DNA of 15,556 nt from Castellaniella sp049673105. GTDB lineage: Bacteria; Pseudomonadota; Gammaproteobacteria; Burkholderiales; Burkholderiaceae_B. Below are positions 6,042 to 13,386 of this stretch, in pieces. The stretch is from positions 1 to 15,556 of the forward strand of contig NZ_JBATXG010000028.1 in assembly GCF_049673105.1 (NCBI RefSeq), in the 5' to 3' direction. The notes beneath the pieces are model-generated. The model saw only the letters and a list, made by a program, of their open reading frames with translations, searched no databases and had not been told where the DNA came from. Within the stretch, counting starts at the first letter, position 1. Every line of letters begins with the position of its first letter. The translations under genes were made by a program, and so were the position numbers.

Positions 6042-7934
6042 TTAAGGCAGGCGCGGCAGCCCGCCATATTCCATCACCATATGCCGGGTGGCGTCGTCGT
6101 CGGCGTCATCGACATAGACCCGCATGCCCATGCCGATGGCGGTTTCCGTGACCGCAACCATCATCTGGACCCCGCCTGGGCTGGACAGCAACTCGCGGAC
6201 AAAGGCGCCGCCCAGCTTCACATAGGCGAAGTCGACCTCGTGGATTTTGCGCAAGGCATCGGGCTGCTGATCCAGGCCGCGCAAACCCACCGAGATCCCG
6301 GTTTCGATCAGGCCCTGCGCAAAGGACTTGAAGGCATCCAGATGGCGGCTAAGGCCGTAGGCGTCCAGTTCCACGACCACGCGTCGCAGCAGCTCGGGAT
6401 CCGCATAGGCGCATACGCTGCGGACCTCGCCCAGATATTGGGCATCCAGAATAGAGGACATGGACATGCGCACCACCAGGATGCCGGGGTGCTCGCCCAG
6501 CCAGCTCAGGGCCAGCGCCAGGGCGCGCATATCGCAATCCGAGGACAGCCCCAATCGCGCGGCCGCCGGCATGAACAGATAGCCGGACATCGGCGGCTGC
6601 TCGCCGTCGCCTTCCTGCAGGCTGAGCGATGCCTCGTGGCGATCCGCGATGTCGTCGCCTTCGTATTGCACGGGTCTCACGTCCAGCGCCAGACGATCTT
6701 GATCCAGCGCCTGGGAGATCAAGGCGCGCCAGGAGGCTTCTCCCATGCGCAGTTCGCCGGTGTCGCGATCCGCATGCGATAGGAATTCAACCTCGGCATG
6801 GCCGGCGCTTTCCGCGCACATCAGGGCCAGATCCAGCCGTGTCAGGACTTCTTTGGTCGTGCACTGAACGGTATAGTCCGTCAGGGCGAATGCCCAGCGC
6901 GACAGATTCTGGCTATCCAGCTTGACCCGCAAGGTTTCGAACAATTCATGCAGGCGCTGGACGGGGCGCATGACCTCGGGCCCCCCGCCCACCGGCAACA
7001 AGATGGCGAAATCTGCGCCATTGAGCCGTGCCGGCAAGGCCTGCGCTTTGGGGTAGTCCGCCAGCACCTCGATCAGGCGGCTGCCCAGCAGGCGCAGCCA
7101 GTCAGCGATTTCCTGTCGATCGCTTTGATTCTGCAGTCGCGCCATGTCGCGCTGACGCACCAACAGCACATAGCCGCTGACCGCGCCCTGGCGTGAATCG
7201 TCCCGCAAGACACGCTTCAGTTCGTTCAGGAAGTAGGCTCGATTGGCCAGCCCCGTCACCGGATCGCGATTGAGCTCTATTTCCAGCTGCTCGATACGCG
7301 CCATCTGCTCATCCATGGTCGGCGGCACCCGCTCGCGGACCTCGTCGAGCAGTTCTGCGTTGTCGACGGGTTCAGTCTGCTTGACCTTGATCTCGGGAGA
7401 TTCCGCCGCCGCATCCTGCAGGGCGTAACGCAGCCGCGATAGCAGCGCCGCCAGAAATAGCGCCCAGAACGCCGCTATCCCCAAGGCCAGCCACAACCAC
7501 TGGACAACATGCGCCCACAACGCATCACGCGCCGGCGCGGCGTCCAGCATCAGGCTGAGCCGCCCCACCCCACCAATCTGACGCTGCGCCTGATGCGGCT
7601 GAATATGCCCCCAGGCGGCGAACCAGGCAGGCGCTGCGGCAGCCGCCGAAGACGTGCGGCGGGCCTGGAACACGGACGCGCCGTCATCAGCCCGCAAAGA
7701 CAGATCCGCAAACCTGCCCTGCTGGAAGGCGGCCTCCAGGACGCGCACCTGAGCCGCCTGATCGGGCTGTGCGCTGACCAGCAAGGCCAACGTCGCAACC
7801 GCATTTTCACCATCGCTTTGCAACTGGCCATCCAGTTGCCTATCCATTAGCTGTGTGCCGATCGCCAGCATACCGACCAGGATGCAAGCGATTACCAGCG
7901 TCGAAATCACCAGCAGCTGTCGCACGGATGCCAT
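6042..7934 (-). CDS. LapD-type membrane c-di-GMP receptor with degenerate GGDEF and EAL domains
   Basis: LapD proteins sense cytoplasmic c-di-GMP through inactive GGDEF-EAL domains and, through a periplasmic domain, sequester the protease LapG, which keeps a large adhesin on the surface. The 630-residue product has TM1 (about 7-29), a LapD/MoxY-type periplasmic domain (30-143, with PAWF at 102-105 and a GxGxL...LW end), TM2 (144-166), a linker predicted to be helical, a GGDEF-like domain opening DPVTGLANR (224-232) with NGADF (305-309) in place of GGDEF, and an EAL-like domain with EAS (434-436) in place of EAL. Loss of both catalytic motifs argues against enzyme activity. The ATG at 7934 is chosen because AGGGA lies 6 bases upstream and MASVRQLL aligns with the start of Pseudomonas LapD; the ATG at 7967 and a TTG at 7991 are less likely. 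No lapG or adhesin gene is nearby. Whether it truly partners LapG is inferred. Confidence 0.85.
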   Translation of the reverse strand: MASVRQLLVISTLVIACILVGMLAIGTQLMDRQLDGQLQSDGENAVATLALLVSAQPDQAAQVRVLEAAFQQGRFADLSLRADDGASVFQARRTSSAAAAAPAWFAAWGHIQPHQAQRQIGGVGRLSLMLDAAPARDALWAHVVQWLWLALGIAAFWALFLAALLSRLRYALQDAAAESPEIKVKQTEPVDNAELLDEVRERVPPTMDEQMARIEQLEIELNRDPVTGLANRAYFLNELKRVLRDDSRQGAVSGYVLLVRQRDMARLQNQSDRQEIADWLRLLGSRLIEVLADYPKAQALPARLNGADFAILLPVGGGPEVMRPVQRLHELFETLRVKLDSQNLSRWAFALTDYTVQCTTKEVLTRLDLALMCAESAGHAEVEFLSHADRDTGELRMGEASWRALISQALDQDRLALDVRPVQYEGDDIADRHEASLSLQEGDGEQPPMSGYLFMPAAARLGLSSDCDMRALALALSWLGEHPGILVVRMSMSSILDAQYLGEVRSVCAYADPELLRRVVVELDAYGLSRHLDAFKSFAQGLIETGISVGLRGLDQQPDALRKIHEVDFAYVKLGGAFVRELLSSPGGVQMMVAVTETAIGMGMRVYVDDADDDATRHMVMEYGGLPRLP

Positions 7935-7970
7935 CACGCGTCCCTTACTTACTTTGTCACGAATCATGAA

Positions 7971-7999
7971 AGTGTATCCTTTGCGGTGCAAAACCCCAA
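7971..7999 (-). promoter_or_regulatory. Putative promoter of the LapD-like gene
   Basis: On the minus strand, TTGGGG (7999-7994) and TACACT (7976-7971) are 17 bases apart. The predicted transcript start near 7964 gives a 30-nt leader before the ATG at 7934 and would exclude the upstream start codons at 7967 and 7991. Both hexamers are partial matches, so this is a moderate call. Confidence 0.45.
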
Positions 8000-8075
8000 G
8001 ACGCGCACAGCTCGCTCTGATGCATCGACGGTTTATCTAAGGGGTAACACGGATACCGTTCCCAGGCGGCTTGTG

Positions 8076-8098
8076 TATAGTTTTAAAACAAACGTTTG
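8076..8098 (+). promoter_or_regulatory. Putative -10 box and operator palindrome of the TetR/PsrA-like gene
   Basis: TATAGT at 8076-8081 (5 of 6 matches to TATAAT; no good -35 is seen) is followed by the perfect palindrome CAAACGTTTG at 8089-8098, which falls on the predicted transcript start and just before the ATG at 8107. PsrA of Pseudomonas is known to bind sites of the form (G/C)AAAC-N2-4-GTTTG/C and to repress its own gene. Here the half sites match but the spacer is zero. Autorepression by the adjacent regulator is therefore an inference. Confidence 0.5.
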
Positions 8099-8106
8099 AA
8101 ATACAC

Positions 8107-8856
8107 ATGACAATCTCTCGAGCGACTCTCACCCGCGATGCCATTCTCGATGCTGCCGAACGCCTGTTCGCCGAGCAAGGGCACGATAAAACCTCGATGC
8201 GCCAGATCACCAAAGCCGCAGAGGTGAACCTGTCCGCCGTCAATTATCACTTCGGCTCCAAAGATGCCTTGATCGAGGCCGTCTTCCAACGCCGTCTCGA
8301 CGCTCTGAACAACGAGCGCCTGCGCATCCTGGACACGCTGGAGGTCCAGGCCCAAGGCCAACCGCTGAAACCCTCCGCCATCGTCGAGGCCTACTTCGGA
8401 CCGCTGGTGCGTCACGCCTGCAGCGCCGGGGCCGAACGCCGCGCCTTCATGCCGCTGCAAAGCTGCAACCTGTCCGACCCCAGCGGCGCCATTACCGCGC
8501 TGTTCGAAGCCGAACGATCGGTCGTGGCCCATCGTTTCACGCGGGCCTTGCTGACCTCCCTGCCGGGCGTGCCCGAAGCCGAGATCGTCTGGCGCTTCCA
8601 CTTCATGTTGGGCGCCACGGCCTACGCCATCATGGGCGCCGACAGTTCCAGCCAGGTGATGAACCTGCACGGCGACACAGGCCTGGACGCGAATGTCCTG
8701 CTGAATCGCCTGATGGCCTTTTTGCTGGGCGGCCTGCGGGCGCCGCTGCCCGCCCAGATCTCACCCTCGTCCAGCCTGCAGGCTGGACAAGTCCATGCGC
8801 AGACCGACCGCACCCCGGGGGTGACGGACGGACGCCATTCTTCCTCACCACTTTAG
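8107..8856 (+). CDS. TetR-family regulator, PsrA-like (fatty-acid-responsive)
   Basis: A DNA-binding repressor, probably a homodimer in the cytoplasm. The 249-residue product has a TetR N-terminal domain (about 8-56) with the helix-turn-helix near 30-50 (SMRQITKAAEVNLSAVNYHF). NLSAVNYHFGSKDALI and the ligand-domain motif WRFHFMLGA (162-170) are typical of PsrA, which releases DNA when it binds long-chain fatty acids. The last 35 or so residues are Ser/Pro/Gln-rich and probably disordered. The ATG at 8107 is chosen because it begins just before the TetR domain; a TTG 36 bases earlier would run through the operator palindrome. No clear Shine-Dalgarno precedes either start. It is divergent from the LapD-like gene and upstream of fadL and fadD homologues, which supports a role in fatty-acid control. 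Assignment to TetR is firm; PsrA-like is probable. Confidence 0.88.
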   Translation: MTISRATLTRDAILDAAERLFAEQGHDKTSMRQITKAAEVNLSAVNYHFGSKDALIEAVFQRRLDALNNERLRILDTLEVQAQGQPLKPSAIVEAYFGPLVRHACSAGAERRAFMPLQSCNLSDPSGAITALFEAERSVVAHRFTRALLTSLPGVPEAEIVWRFHFMLGATAYAIMGADSSSQVMNLHGDTGLDANVLLNRLMAFLLGGLRAPLPAQISPSSSLQAGQVHAQTDRTPGVTDGRHSSSPL

Positions 8857-8885
8857 GGGGCTTCGATGAAACCACACGATGAATG

Positions 8886-8967
8886 ACCCCCGTCTAATGC
8901 CGGCCTGATCCCGGTTTTTCCCTGAAGTGTCCTTTACGTTGTGCCGACCGGCACGACGGGGGTTTTT
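8886..8967 (+). terminator. Long stem with following T-run, probable terminator of the regulator gene
   Basis: ACCCCCGTC (8886-8894) can pair with GACGGGGGT (8955-8963), followed by TTTT (8964-8967). Inside, TGCCGG (8898-8903) can pair with CCGGCA (8948-8953), extending the stem to about 15 base pairs with a TAA/C internal loop and a loop of about 44 bases. Alternatively GTGCCG/CGGCAC (8941-8954) forms a local hairpin stacked on the outer stem. The T-run overlaps the end of the stem. A terminator between the regulator and fadL is the simplest reading; an attenuator is also possible. Confidence 0.45.
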
Positions 8968-8994
8968 GCGCACTCAAAAAATTCTGAATGCAAT
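8966..8994 (+). promoter_or_regulatory. Putative promoter of the fadL homologue
   Basis: TTGCGC (8966-8971) and TGCAAT (8989-8994) are separated by 17 bases, with a run of six A residues in the spacer. Transcription would start near 9001, giving a 74-nt leader. The -10 has 4 of 6 consensus matches. No CAAAC/GTTTG palindrome like that at 8089-8098 is seen here, so direct control by the adjacent regulator is not shown by the sequence. Confidence 0.4.
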
Positions 8995-9074
8995 GCCTTA
9001 CGGCACGGCACGGGTTTCTGCACGCCAAATTTTTAAGGGCAAATGCCTAATCTTCCATTCTTGGAGACAACACC

Positions 9075-10418
9075 ATGAGACTGCAACATTCGATCAAGAC
9101 CCTGTCGGCGCTGATCATCGGCTTGGGCGCCATCGGCACCGTCCACGCGGCGGGCTTCCAGCTGCTGGAACAAAACGCCAGCGGCATCGGCAACGCCTAC
9201 GCGGGTTCCGCCGCCATCGGCGAAAACGCCAGCGCCAACTTCTTCAACCCCGCCAGCATCACCCTGCTGCCGGGCATGAACGTCAGCGCCGGTGCGGTGG
9301 CGATCAAGCCCAGCTTCAAGTTCTCGGATGGCGGCAGCACCGGGCCGACGCACTTCGGCGGCAATAACCTAGGGCCGTTCGGCGGCAGGCCGACTGGCGG
9401 GATCGGCGCGGGCGACGCCGGTTCCTGGGCTGCCCTGCCCAACGCCCACTTCACCTGGGAAGTGAACCCGCGCACCTGGCTGGGCCTGAGCGTGGGCGCG
9501 CCTTTCGGCCTGGTGACCGAATACGAGAAAGGCTGGGCGGGGCGCTACCACTCGGAAAAATTCGCCATCGAAAGCATCAACATCAATCCGTCCATCGCCT
9601 TCAAGGCCACCGACACCTTGTCCATCGGCGTGGGGGTGAACTGGATGCAGCTGGATGCGGACTACAGGAAGGCGCAATACGCATTCGTGGGCGCTGGTGC
9701 TGGTCTTAACGGCGATCTGGAGGCCCGCGTCAAGGCCAAGGGCGACGGCTGGGGCTGGAACGCCGGCATCATGTGGCAGGCTACGCCGGACACGCGCTTC
9801 GGTCTGTCCTATCGTTCCAAGGTCAAGATCAATGCCGACGGCACCACCAAAGTCAGCAACCGCTCGCTTAATGCAGCGGCAGCGGGGGGACTCACCGCAA
9901 TGGGCGTCATCGGCACTCACAATGCCGAGACCACCGTCGAACTGCCTGATTCCGCCATCCTCAGCGTGGTCCATCAGCTGAACGACCGCTGGACTCTGCT
10001 GGGCGACGTGGCCTGGACGGGCTGGAGCAGCATCCCGGCCCTGAAGATCAAGAACACCGGCATCCCGAACGCCGAGCTGGACCTGCGCTTCAAGGATGCC
10101 TGGCGTTTGTCTTTGGGCGCGAACTACCGCTACAGCGACAGCTGGACCTTCAAGGGCGGCGTGGCCTGGGACCAGTCGCCGGTGCAAGACGAGGCCTTCC
10201 GCCCCGCCTCATTGCCGGATAACGACCGCTACTGGGTGTCCTTGGGCGCGCAGTACAACTTCAGCAAGAACACCGCCATCGACGTCGGCTATGCCCACCT
10301 GTTCGTGAAGAACACCTCGGTCAACAATACGTCCGACCCTAAAGGCGCGGGCGTGCTGAAGGGCGACTACAAGAGCAGCGCGGACATCATCGGCGTGCAG
10401 TTTTCGCACCGCTTCTGA
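9075..10418 (+). CDS. fadL: FadL-family outer-membrane long-chain fatty acid channel
   Basis: FadL-type beta-barrels carry long-chain fatty acids, or other hydrophobic compounds in TodX-like relatives, across the outer membrane by lateral opening. The 447-residue product has a signal peptide (1-25, ending VHA) and a mature start AGFQLLEQNASGIG that matches the plug region of E. coli FadL (AGFQLNE), followed by the family NPA motif at 58-60. The remainder has alternating beta strands and ends in phenylalanine (FSHRF), as expected for barrel assembly. GGAG lies 8 bases before the ATG. The neighbouring fadD homologue and PsrA-like regulator favour fatty acid as the substrate; a hydrocarbon substrate cannot be excluded from sequence alone. 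Confidence 0.9.
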   Translation: MRLQHSIKTLSALIIGLGAIGTVHAAGFQLLEQNASGIGNAYAGSAAIGENASANFFNPASITLLPGMNVSAGAVAIKPSFKFSDGGSTGPTHFGGNNLGPFGGRPTGGIGAGDAGSWAALPNAHFTWEVNPRTWLGLSVGAPFGLVTEYEKGWAGRYHSEKFAIESININPSIAFKATDTLSIGVGVNWMQLDADYRKAQYAFVGAGAGLNGDLEARVKAKGDGWGWNAGIMWQATPDTRFGLSYRSKVKINADGTTKVSNRSLNAAAAGGLTAMGVIGTHNAETTVELPDSAILSVVHQLNDRWTLLGDVAWTGWSSIPALKIKNTGIPNAELDLRFKDAWRLSLGANYRYSDSWTFKGGVAWDQSPVQDEAFRPASLPDNDRYWVSLGAQYNFSKNTAIDVGYAHLFVKNTSVNNTSDPKGAGVLKGDYKSSADIIGVQFSHRF

Positions 10419-10443
10419 TCGGCGACGCGATGAACCCGGCAAA

Positions 10444-10482
10444 CCGCCTGCTGCACACGCTGCATGTTGATGCATCAGGCGG
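10444..10482 (+). repeat. Hairpin just upstream of the DUF4442 gene start
   Basis: CCGCCTG (10444-10450) pairs with CAGGCGG (10476-10482), enclosing an inner stem TGCAT (10461-10465) / ATGCA (10470-10474) with a GTTG loop. It lies between the fadL stop (10418) and the ATG at 10492, and its 3' arm overlaps the only G-rich stretch that could serve as ribosome-binding site. No T-run follows, so it is not a standard terminator. It may lower translation of the next gene or protect the fadL mRNA end. Confidence 0.45.
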
Positions 10483-10491
10483 GGCGCCCGC

Positions 10492-11019
10492 ATGAAGCTG
10501 TCCCAGTTGTCCCGCCTGCCGCCTCGGTGGCAGGCGCGCGCGATGCGCACAGGATTCAATCTGCACCCGGCCTTCCGCGCGACGGGGGGCCGGGTGGTGT
10601 ACGTCGCCCCGGACCTGCTGCATATCCGAGTACGCCTGGCCTTGACCCGGCGCACCCGCAATATTGTGGGTTCCCTATATGGCGGATCATTGTTCGCCGT
10701 CACGGACGGCATCCACGTCGGCATGCTGATGGCTCGCCTGGGACGGGACGCCATCATCTGGGACAAGGCCGCCACGATCCGCTACCGCAGACCGGCGTTC
10801 TACGCCCTGACTGCCGACTTCGTGCTGAGCGAGGCGGAATTGCAAGACATTCGCGATGCCCTGGACCGCGACCACGAAGCCGAGCGCACCTATACCGTGC
10901 TGCTGACAGGCCCGGACGGCACCGTGCATACCGAAGTGCAACGCACCATCTATGTGGCCGACAAGGCCTGGTACAAACATCACAAGCTGCGCTCCGACGC
11001 AGCAGGAGACCAAGCATGA
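10492..11019 (+). CDS. DUF4442 hotdog-fold protein, possible acyl-CoA thioesterase
   Basis: A cytoplasmic protein of 175 residues without a signal peptide or membrane segment. The pattern matches the DUF4442 family, related to hotdog-fold thioesterases: GFNLHPAFRATGG (21-33), the helix region NIVGSLYGGSLFAVTDG (57-73), the motif WDKAATIRYRRPA (90-102) and a C-terminal strand HTEVQRTIYV. Members are thought to act on acyl-CoA or acyl-ACP, but few have been characterised. The stop codon overlaps the start of the next gene by 4 bases (ATGA, 11016-11019), so the two are coupled. With fadL upstream and fadD downstream, hydrolysis of acyl-CoA is a reasonable guess; the substrate is unknown. The Shine-Dalgarno is weak. 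Confidence 0.85.
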   Translation: MKLSQLSRLPPRWQARAMRTGFNLHPAFRATGGRVVYVAPDLLHIRVRLALTRRTRNIVGSLYGGSLFAVTDGIHVGMLMARLGRDAIIWDKAATIRYRRPAFYALTADFVLSEAELQDIRDALDRDHEAERTYTVLLTGPDGTVHTEVQRTIYVADKAWYKHHKLRSDAAGDQA

Positions 11020-11669
11020 AGACGCTGTCCACTCAAAAACAGGCCCGCCGCACGGCCCGCCTCGTCAATCCCGCCCGCCTGTTCCAGATCAGTCTGGCCG
11101 CGCTCGCCCTGACTGCCGCGTGCCTGGCCTCCCTGCCGACGGCGCAGGCCCTGACGGTCGCCACGGTCAACGTGGCCGAACAGCAGACCCTGGATGGGCA
11201 GACTCTGGCGTTGAATGGCGCGGGGCTGCGCCAGCGCTTTGTCTTTCAGGTCTATGTGGCGGCACTGTACCGCCCCACCCCCACCACCGACGTAGAAACC
11301 ATTCTGAATAGCCCAGAACCGCAAGTGCTGCAGCTGACGCTTTTGCGCGATATCAACAGCAAGGCGCTGACCGATGCGCTGAACGACGGGCTGAAGGCCA
11401 ATAATACCGAAAAGGAATTGGCCGCCATGTCGGCGACGATCCAGCATTTCGAGACTTTCATGGCCACCGGAGGGGAAGGCGCATCCGGCGATCAGGTCAG
11501 GATCAATTTCCAGCAAGGCAAGGTCTCGGTATCATTCAAGGGCAAGGCATTGGGCGAGGTCACGGATCCGCGATTCGCCACGGCGCTGCTGAAGGTCTGG
11601 CTGGGCGCGGCCCCGGCGCAGGAATCCCTGAAACAGGCATTGCTGGGCCAGAAACCCACTTCCAACTGA
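11016..11669 (+). CDS. Secreted chalcone-isomerase-fold protein, possible fatty-acid binder
   Basis: A 217-residue protein with a predicted signal peptide: a basic N-terminal stretch, a hydrophobic core about 22-40 and a likely cleavage after TAQA (residue 45). It is therefore expected in the periplasm. The mature part follows the bacterial chalcone-isomerase-like family: an LNGAGLRQRF block leading into VYVAALYRP, a central LRDINSKALTDAL and an end with ALLKVWLGAAP and LKQALLG. Plant relatives of this fold include fatty-acid-binding proteins of plastids as well as true chalcone isomerases; a flavonoid role is unlikely here. The N-terminal region is long, with an RR pair but no full Tat motif. 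AGGAG lies 7 bases before the ATG, which overlaps the DUF4442 stop. Position between fadL and fadD suggests fatty-acid handling in the periplasm, as an inference. Confidence 0.82.
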   Translation: MKTLSTQKQARRTARLVNPARLFQISLAALALTAACLASLPTAQALTVATVNVAEQQTLDGQTLALNGAGLRQRFVFQVYVAALYRPTPTTDVETILNSPEPQVLQLTLLRDINSKALTDALNDGLKANNTEKELAAMSATIQHFETFMATGGEGASGDQVRINFQQGKVSVSFKGKALGEVTDPRFATALLKVWLGAAPAQESLKQALLGQKPTSN

Positions 11670-11700
11670 TTTTTTGCAAACGCAGATAAGGAAACGCACC

Positions 11701-13386
11701 ATGGAACGCATCTGGCTGGAACATTACCCCGAGGGGGTGCCGGCTGACATCACCGATCAGGCCGCGGCATACGGATCGCTGGTTGACCTGTTCGAAGACA
11801 GCTGCCGGCTATACGCCCACAATACGGCGTATATCAGCATGGGCGCGTCCATGAGCTACCTCCAGACCTACGAAAGAGCGCAGGCCTTCGCGGCCTGGCT
11901 GCAGTCCCAGGGGGTGGAAAAAGGCGACCGGGTCGCCCTGATGATGCCCAATCTGCTGCAATACCCCATCTGCCTGTTCGGCACGCTGATGGCCGGCGCG
12001 GTGGTGGTCAACACCAATCCACTGTACACGGCCCATGAACTGCACCATCAGCTGACCGACTCGGGGGCGACCACCGTAGTCGTGGCCGAGAATTTCGCCA
12101 ATACCCTGCAGCAGGCCATGGCCATGCAGGGCACGAGCGTCAAGCGGGTCATCGTCACGTCGCTGGGTGAAATGCTGAGTTTCCCCAAAGGCCTGATCAC
12201 CGATCTGGTCGTGCGCCACGTCAAGAAAATGGTGCCGGCCTGGCGCATCCCCGGCGCCGTGTCCCTGCGCCGGGTGCTGGCCGCCGGCGCTCACGCCACC
12301 TACCAGCGCCCAGCCTTGTCACATGACGATCTGGCGGCCCTGCAATACACGGGCGGCACCACCGGCGTGGCCAAGGGCGCCATGCTCAGCCACGGCAATC
12401 TGGTCTCGAACGTCTGCCAGGCCTACAGCTGGGTCAAGCCCTTCTGCCAGGGCGAGCGCGAATGCGTGGTGACCGCCCTACCGCTCTATCATATCTTCGC
12501 CCTGACAGCGAACTGCCTGACCTTCATGAAACTGGGCGCCAGCAACCTGCTGATCGTCAATCCGCGCGATATTCCCGCTTTCGTCAAGGATCTGGGCACA
12601 GTGAAATTCACGGCGCTGACCGGTGTGAACACTTTGTTCAACGCCCTGCTGAACAACCCCGATTTCGCCAAACTGGATTTCAGCAGCCTGCACACCACCC
12701 TGGGCGGCGGCATGGCCGTCCAGGAAGCCATCGCAGCGCGCTGGCTGCAAGCCACCGGCAAGCCCATCGCCCAGGCCTACGGGCTGACGGAAACTTCGCC
12801 CGCCGTCACCATCAACCCCCTGGACAAGGTGGATTTCAACGGCTCCATCGGGCTGCCGGTTTCATCCACCGACGTGGCCGTGCGCACCGATAACCGCACC
12901 ATGGCCATCGGCGAATCCGGCGAGATCTGCGTCAAGGGGCCGCAGGTGACAGCCGGCTACTGGAACCGCCCGGAAGAAACCGCGAAAGTTTTCGACGCCG
13001 ACGGCTGGCTGATGACGGGCGACATCGGCTACATGAACGACAAAGGCTATGTCTTCCTGCTGGACCGCAAAAAGGACATGATCCTGGTGTCGGGCTTCAA
13101 TGTGTACCCGAATGAAGTCGAGGCCGCCGCGATCGAGCATCCCGGCATACTGGAAGCCGCGGCCATCGGAGTGCCCAACGGCGCGTCCGGCGAAGTCGTC
13201 AAGCTGTACGTGATCCGTAAGGACCCCAACCTGACCGAAGCCGATGTCATCGCGCACTGCCGCACGCTGCTGACCGGCTACAAGGTACCCAAATTCGTGG
13301 AATTCCGCGACGACCTGCCACGCAGCAACGTGGGCAAGATCTTGCGCAAGGAACTGCGCAAACAAGACCCGGCCGTCAAAGCCTGA
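11701..13386 (+). CDS. fadD: Long-chain fatty acid--CoA ligase FadD
   Basis: Activates imported long-chain fatty acids to acyl-CoA using ATP and CoA at the inner face of the inner membrane, which also draws them inward. The 561-residue product equals E. coli FadD in length and resembles it along the whole protein: MERIWLEHYPEGVPADI at the start, the ATP/AMP loop YTGGTTGVAKG (216-226), the adenylate-forming motif YGLTETSP, the fatty-acid signature beginning DGWLMTGDIG (434-443) and DRKKDMILVSGFNVYPNE, and the C-terminal lysine region SNVGKILRKELR. The ATG at 11701 (AAGGA upstream) aligns with E. coli; an in-frame ATG at 11674 would add 9 unrelated residues. It is 31 bases after the chalcone-isomerase-like gene and probably co-transcribed. 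Confidence 0.96.
   Translation: MERIWLEHYPEGVPADITDQAAAYGSLVDLFEDSCRLYAHNTAYISMGASMSYLQTYERAQAFAAWLQSQGVEKGDRVALMMPNLLQYPICLFGTLMAGAVVVNTNPLYTAHELHHQLTDSGATTVVVAENFANTLQQAMAMQGTSVKRVIVTSLGEMLSFPKGLITDLVVRHVKKMVPAWRIPGAVSLRRVLAAGAHATYQRPALSHDDLAALQYTGGTTGVAKGAMLSHGNLVSNVCQAYSWVKPFCQGERECVVTALPLYHIFALTANCLTFMKLGASNLLIVNPRDIPAFVKDLGTVKFTALTGVNTLFNALLNNPDFAKLDFSSLHTTLGGGMAVQEAIAARWLQATGKPIAQAYGLTETSPAVTINPLDKVDFNGSIGLPVSSTDVAVRTDNRTMAIGESGEICVKGPQVTAGYWNRPEETAKVFDADGWLMTGDIGYMNDKGYVFLLDRKKDMILVSGFNVYPNEVEAAAIEHPGILEAAAIGVPNGASGEVVKLYVIRKDPNLTEADVIAHCRTLLTGYKVPKFVEFRDDLPRSNVGKILRKELRKQDPAVKA

Noticed and set aside
7935..7991. Longer start of the LapD-like gene at TTG 7991 or ATG 7967
   Set aside because: The predicted promoter would start transcription near 7964, the shorter form has AGGGA at good spacing, and its N-terminus aligns with known LapD. 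The ATG at 7967 cannot be fully excluded.
10464..11015. In-frame upstream extension of the chalcone-isomerase-like gene to an ATG at 10464
   Set aside because: The added 184 residues are an out-of-frame reading of the DUF4442 gene (Arg/Pro/His-rich), and the ATG at 11016 has a strong Shine-Dalgarno followed by a signal peptide.
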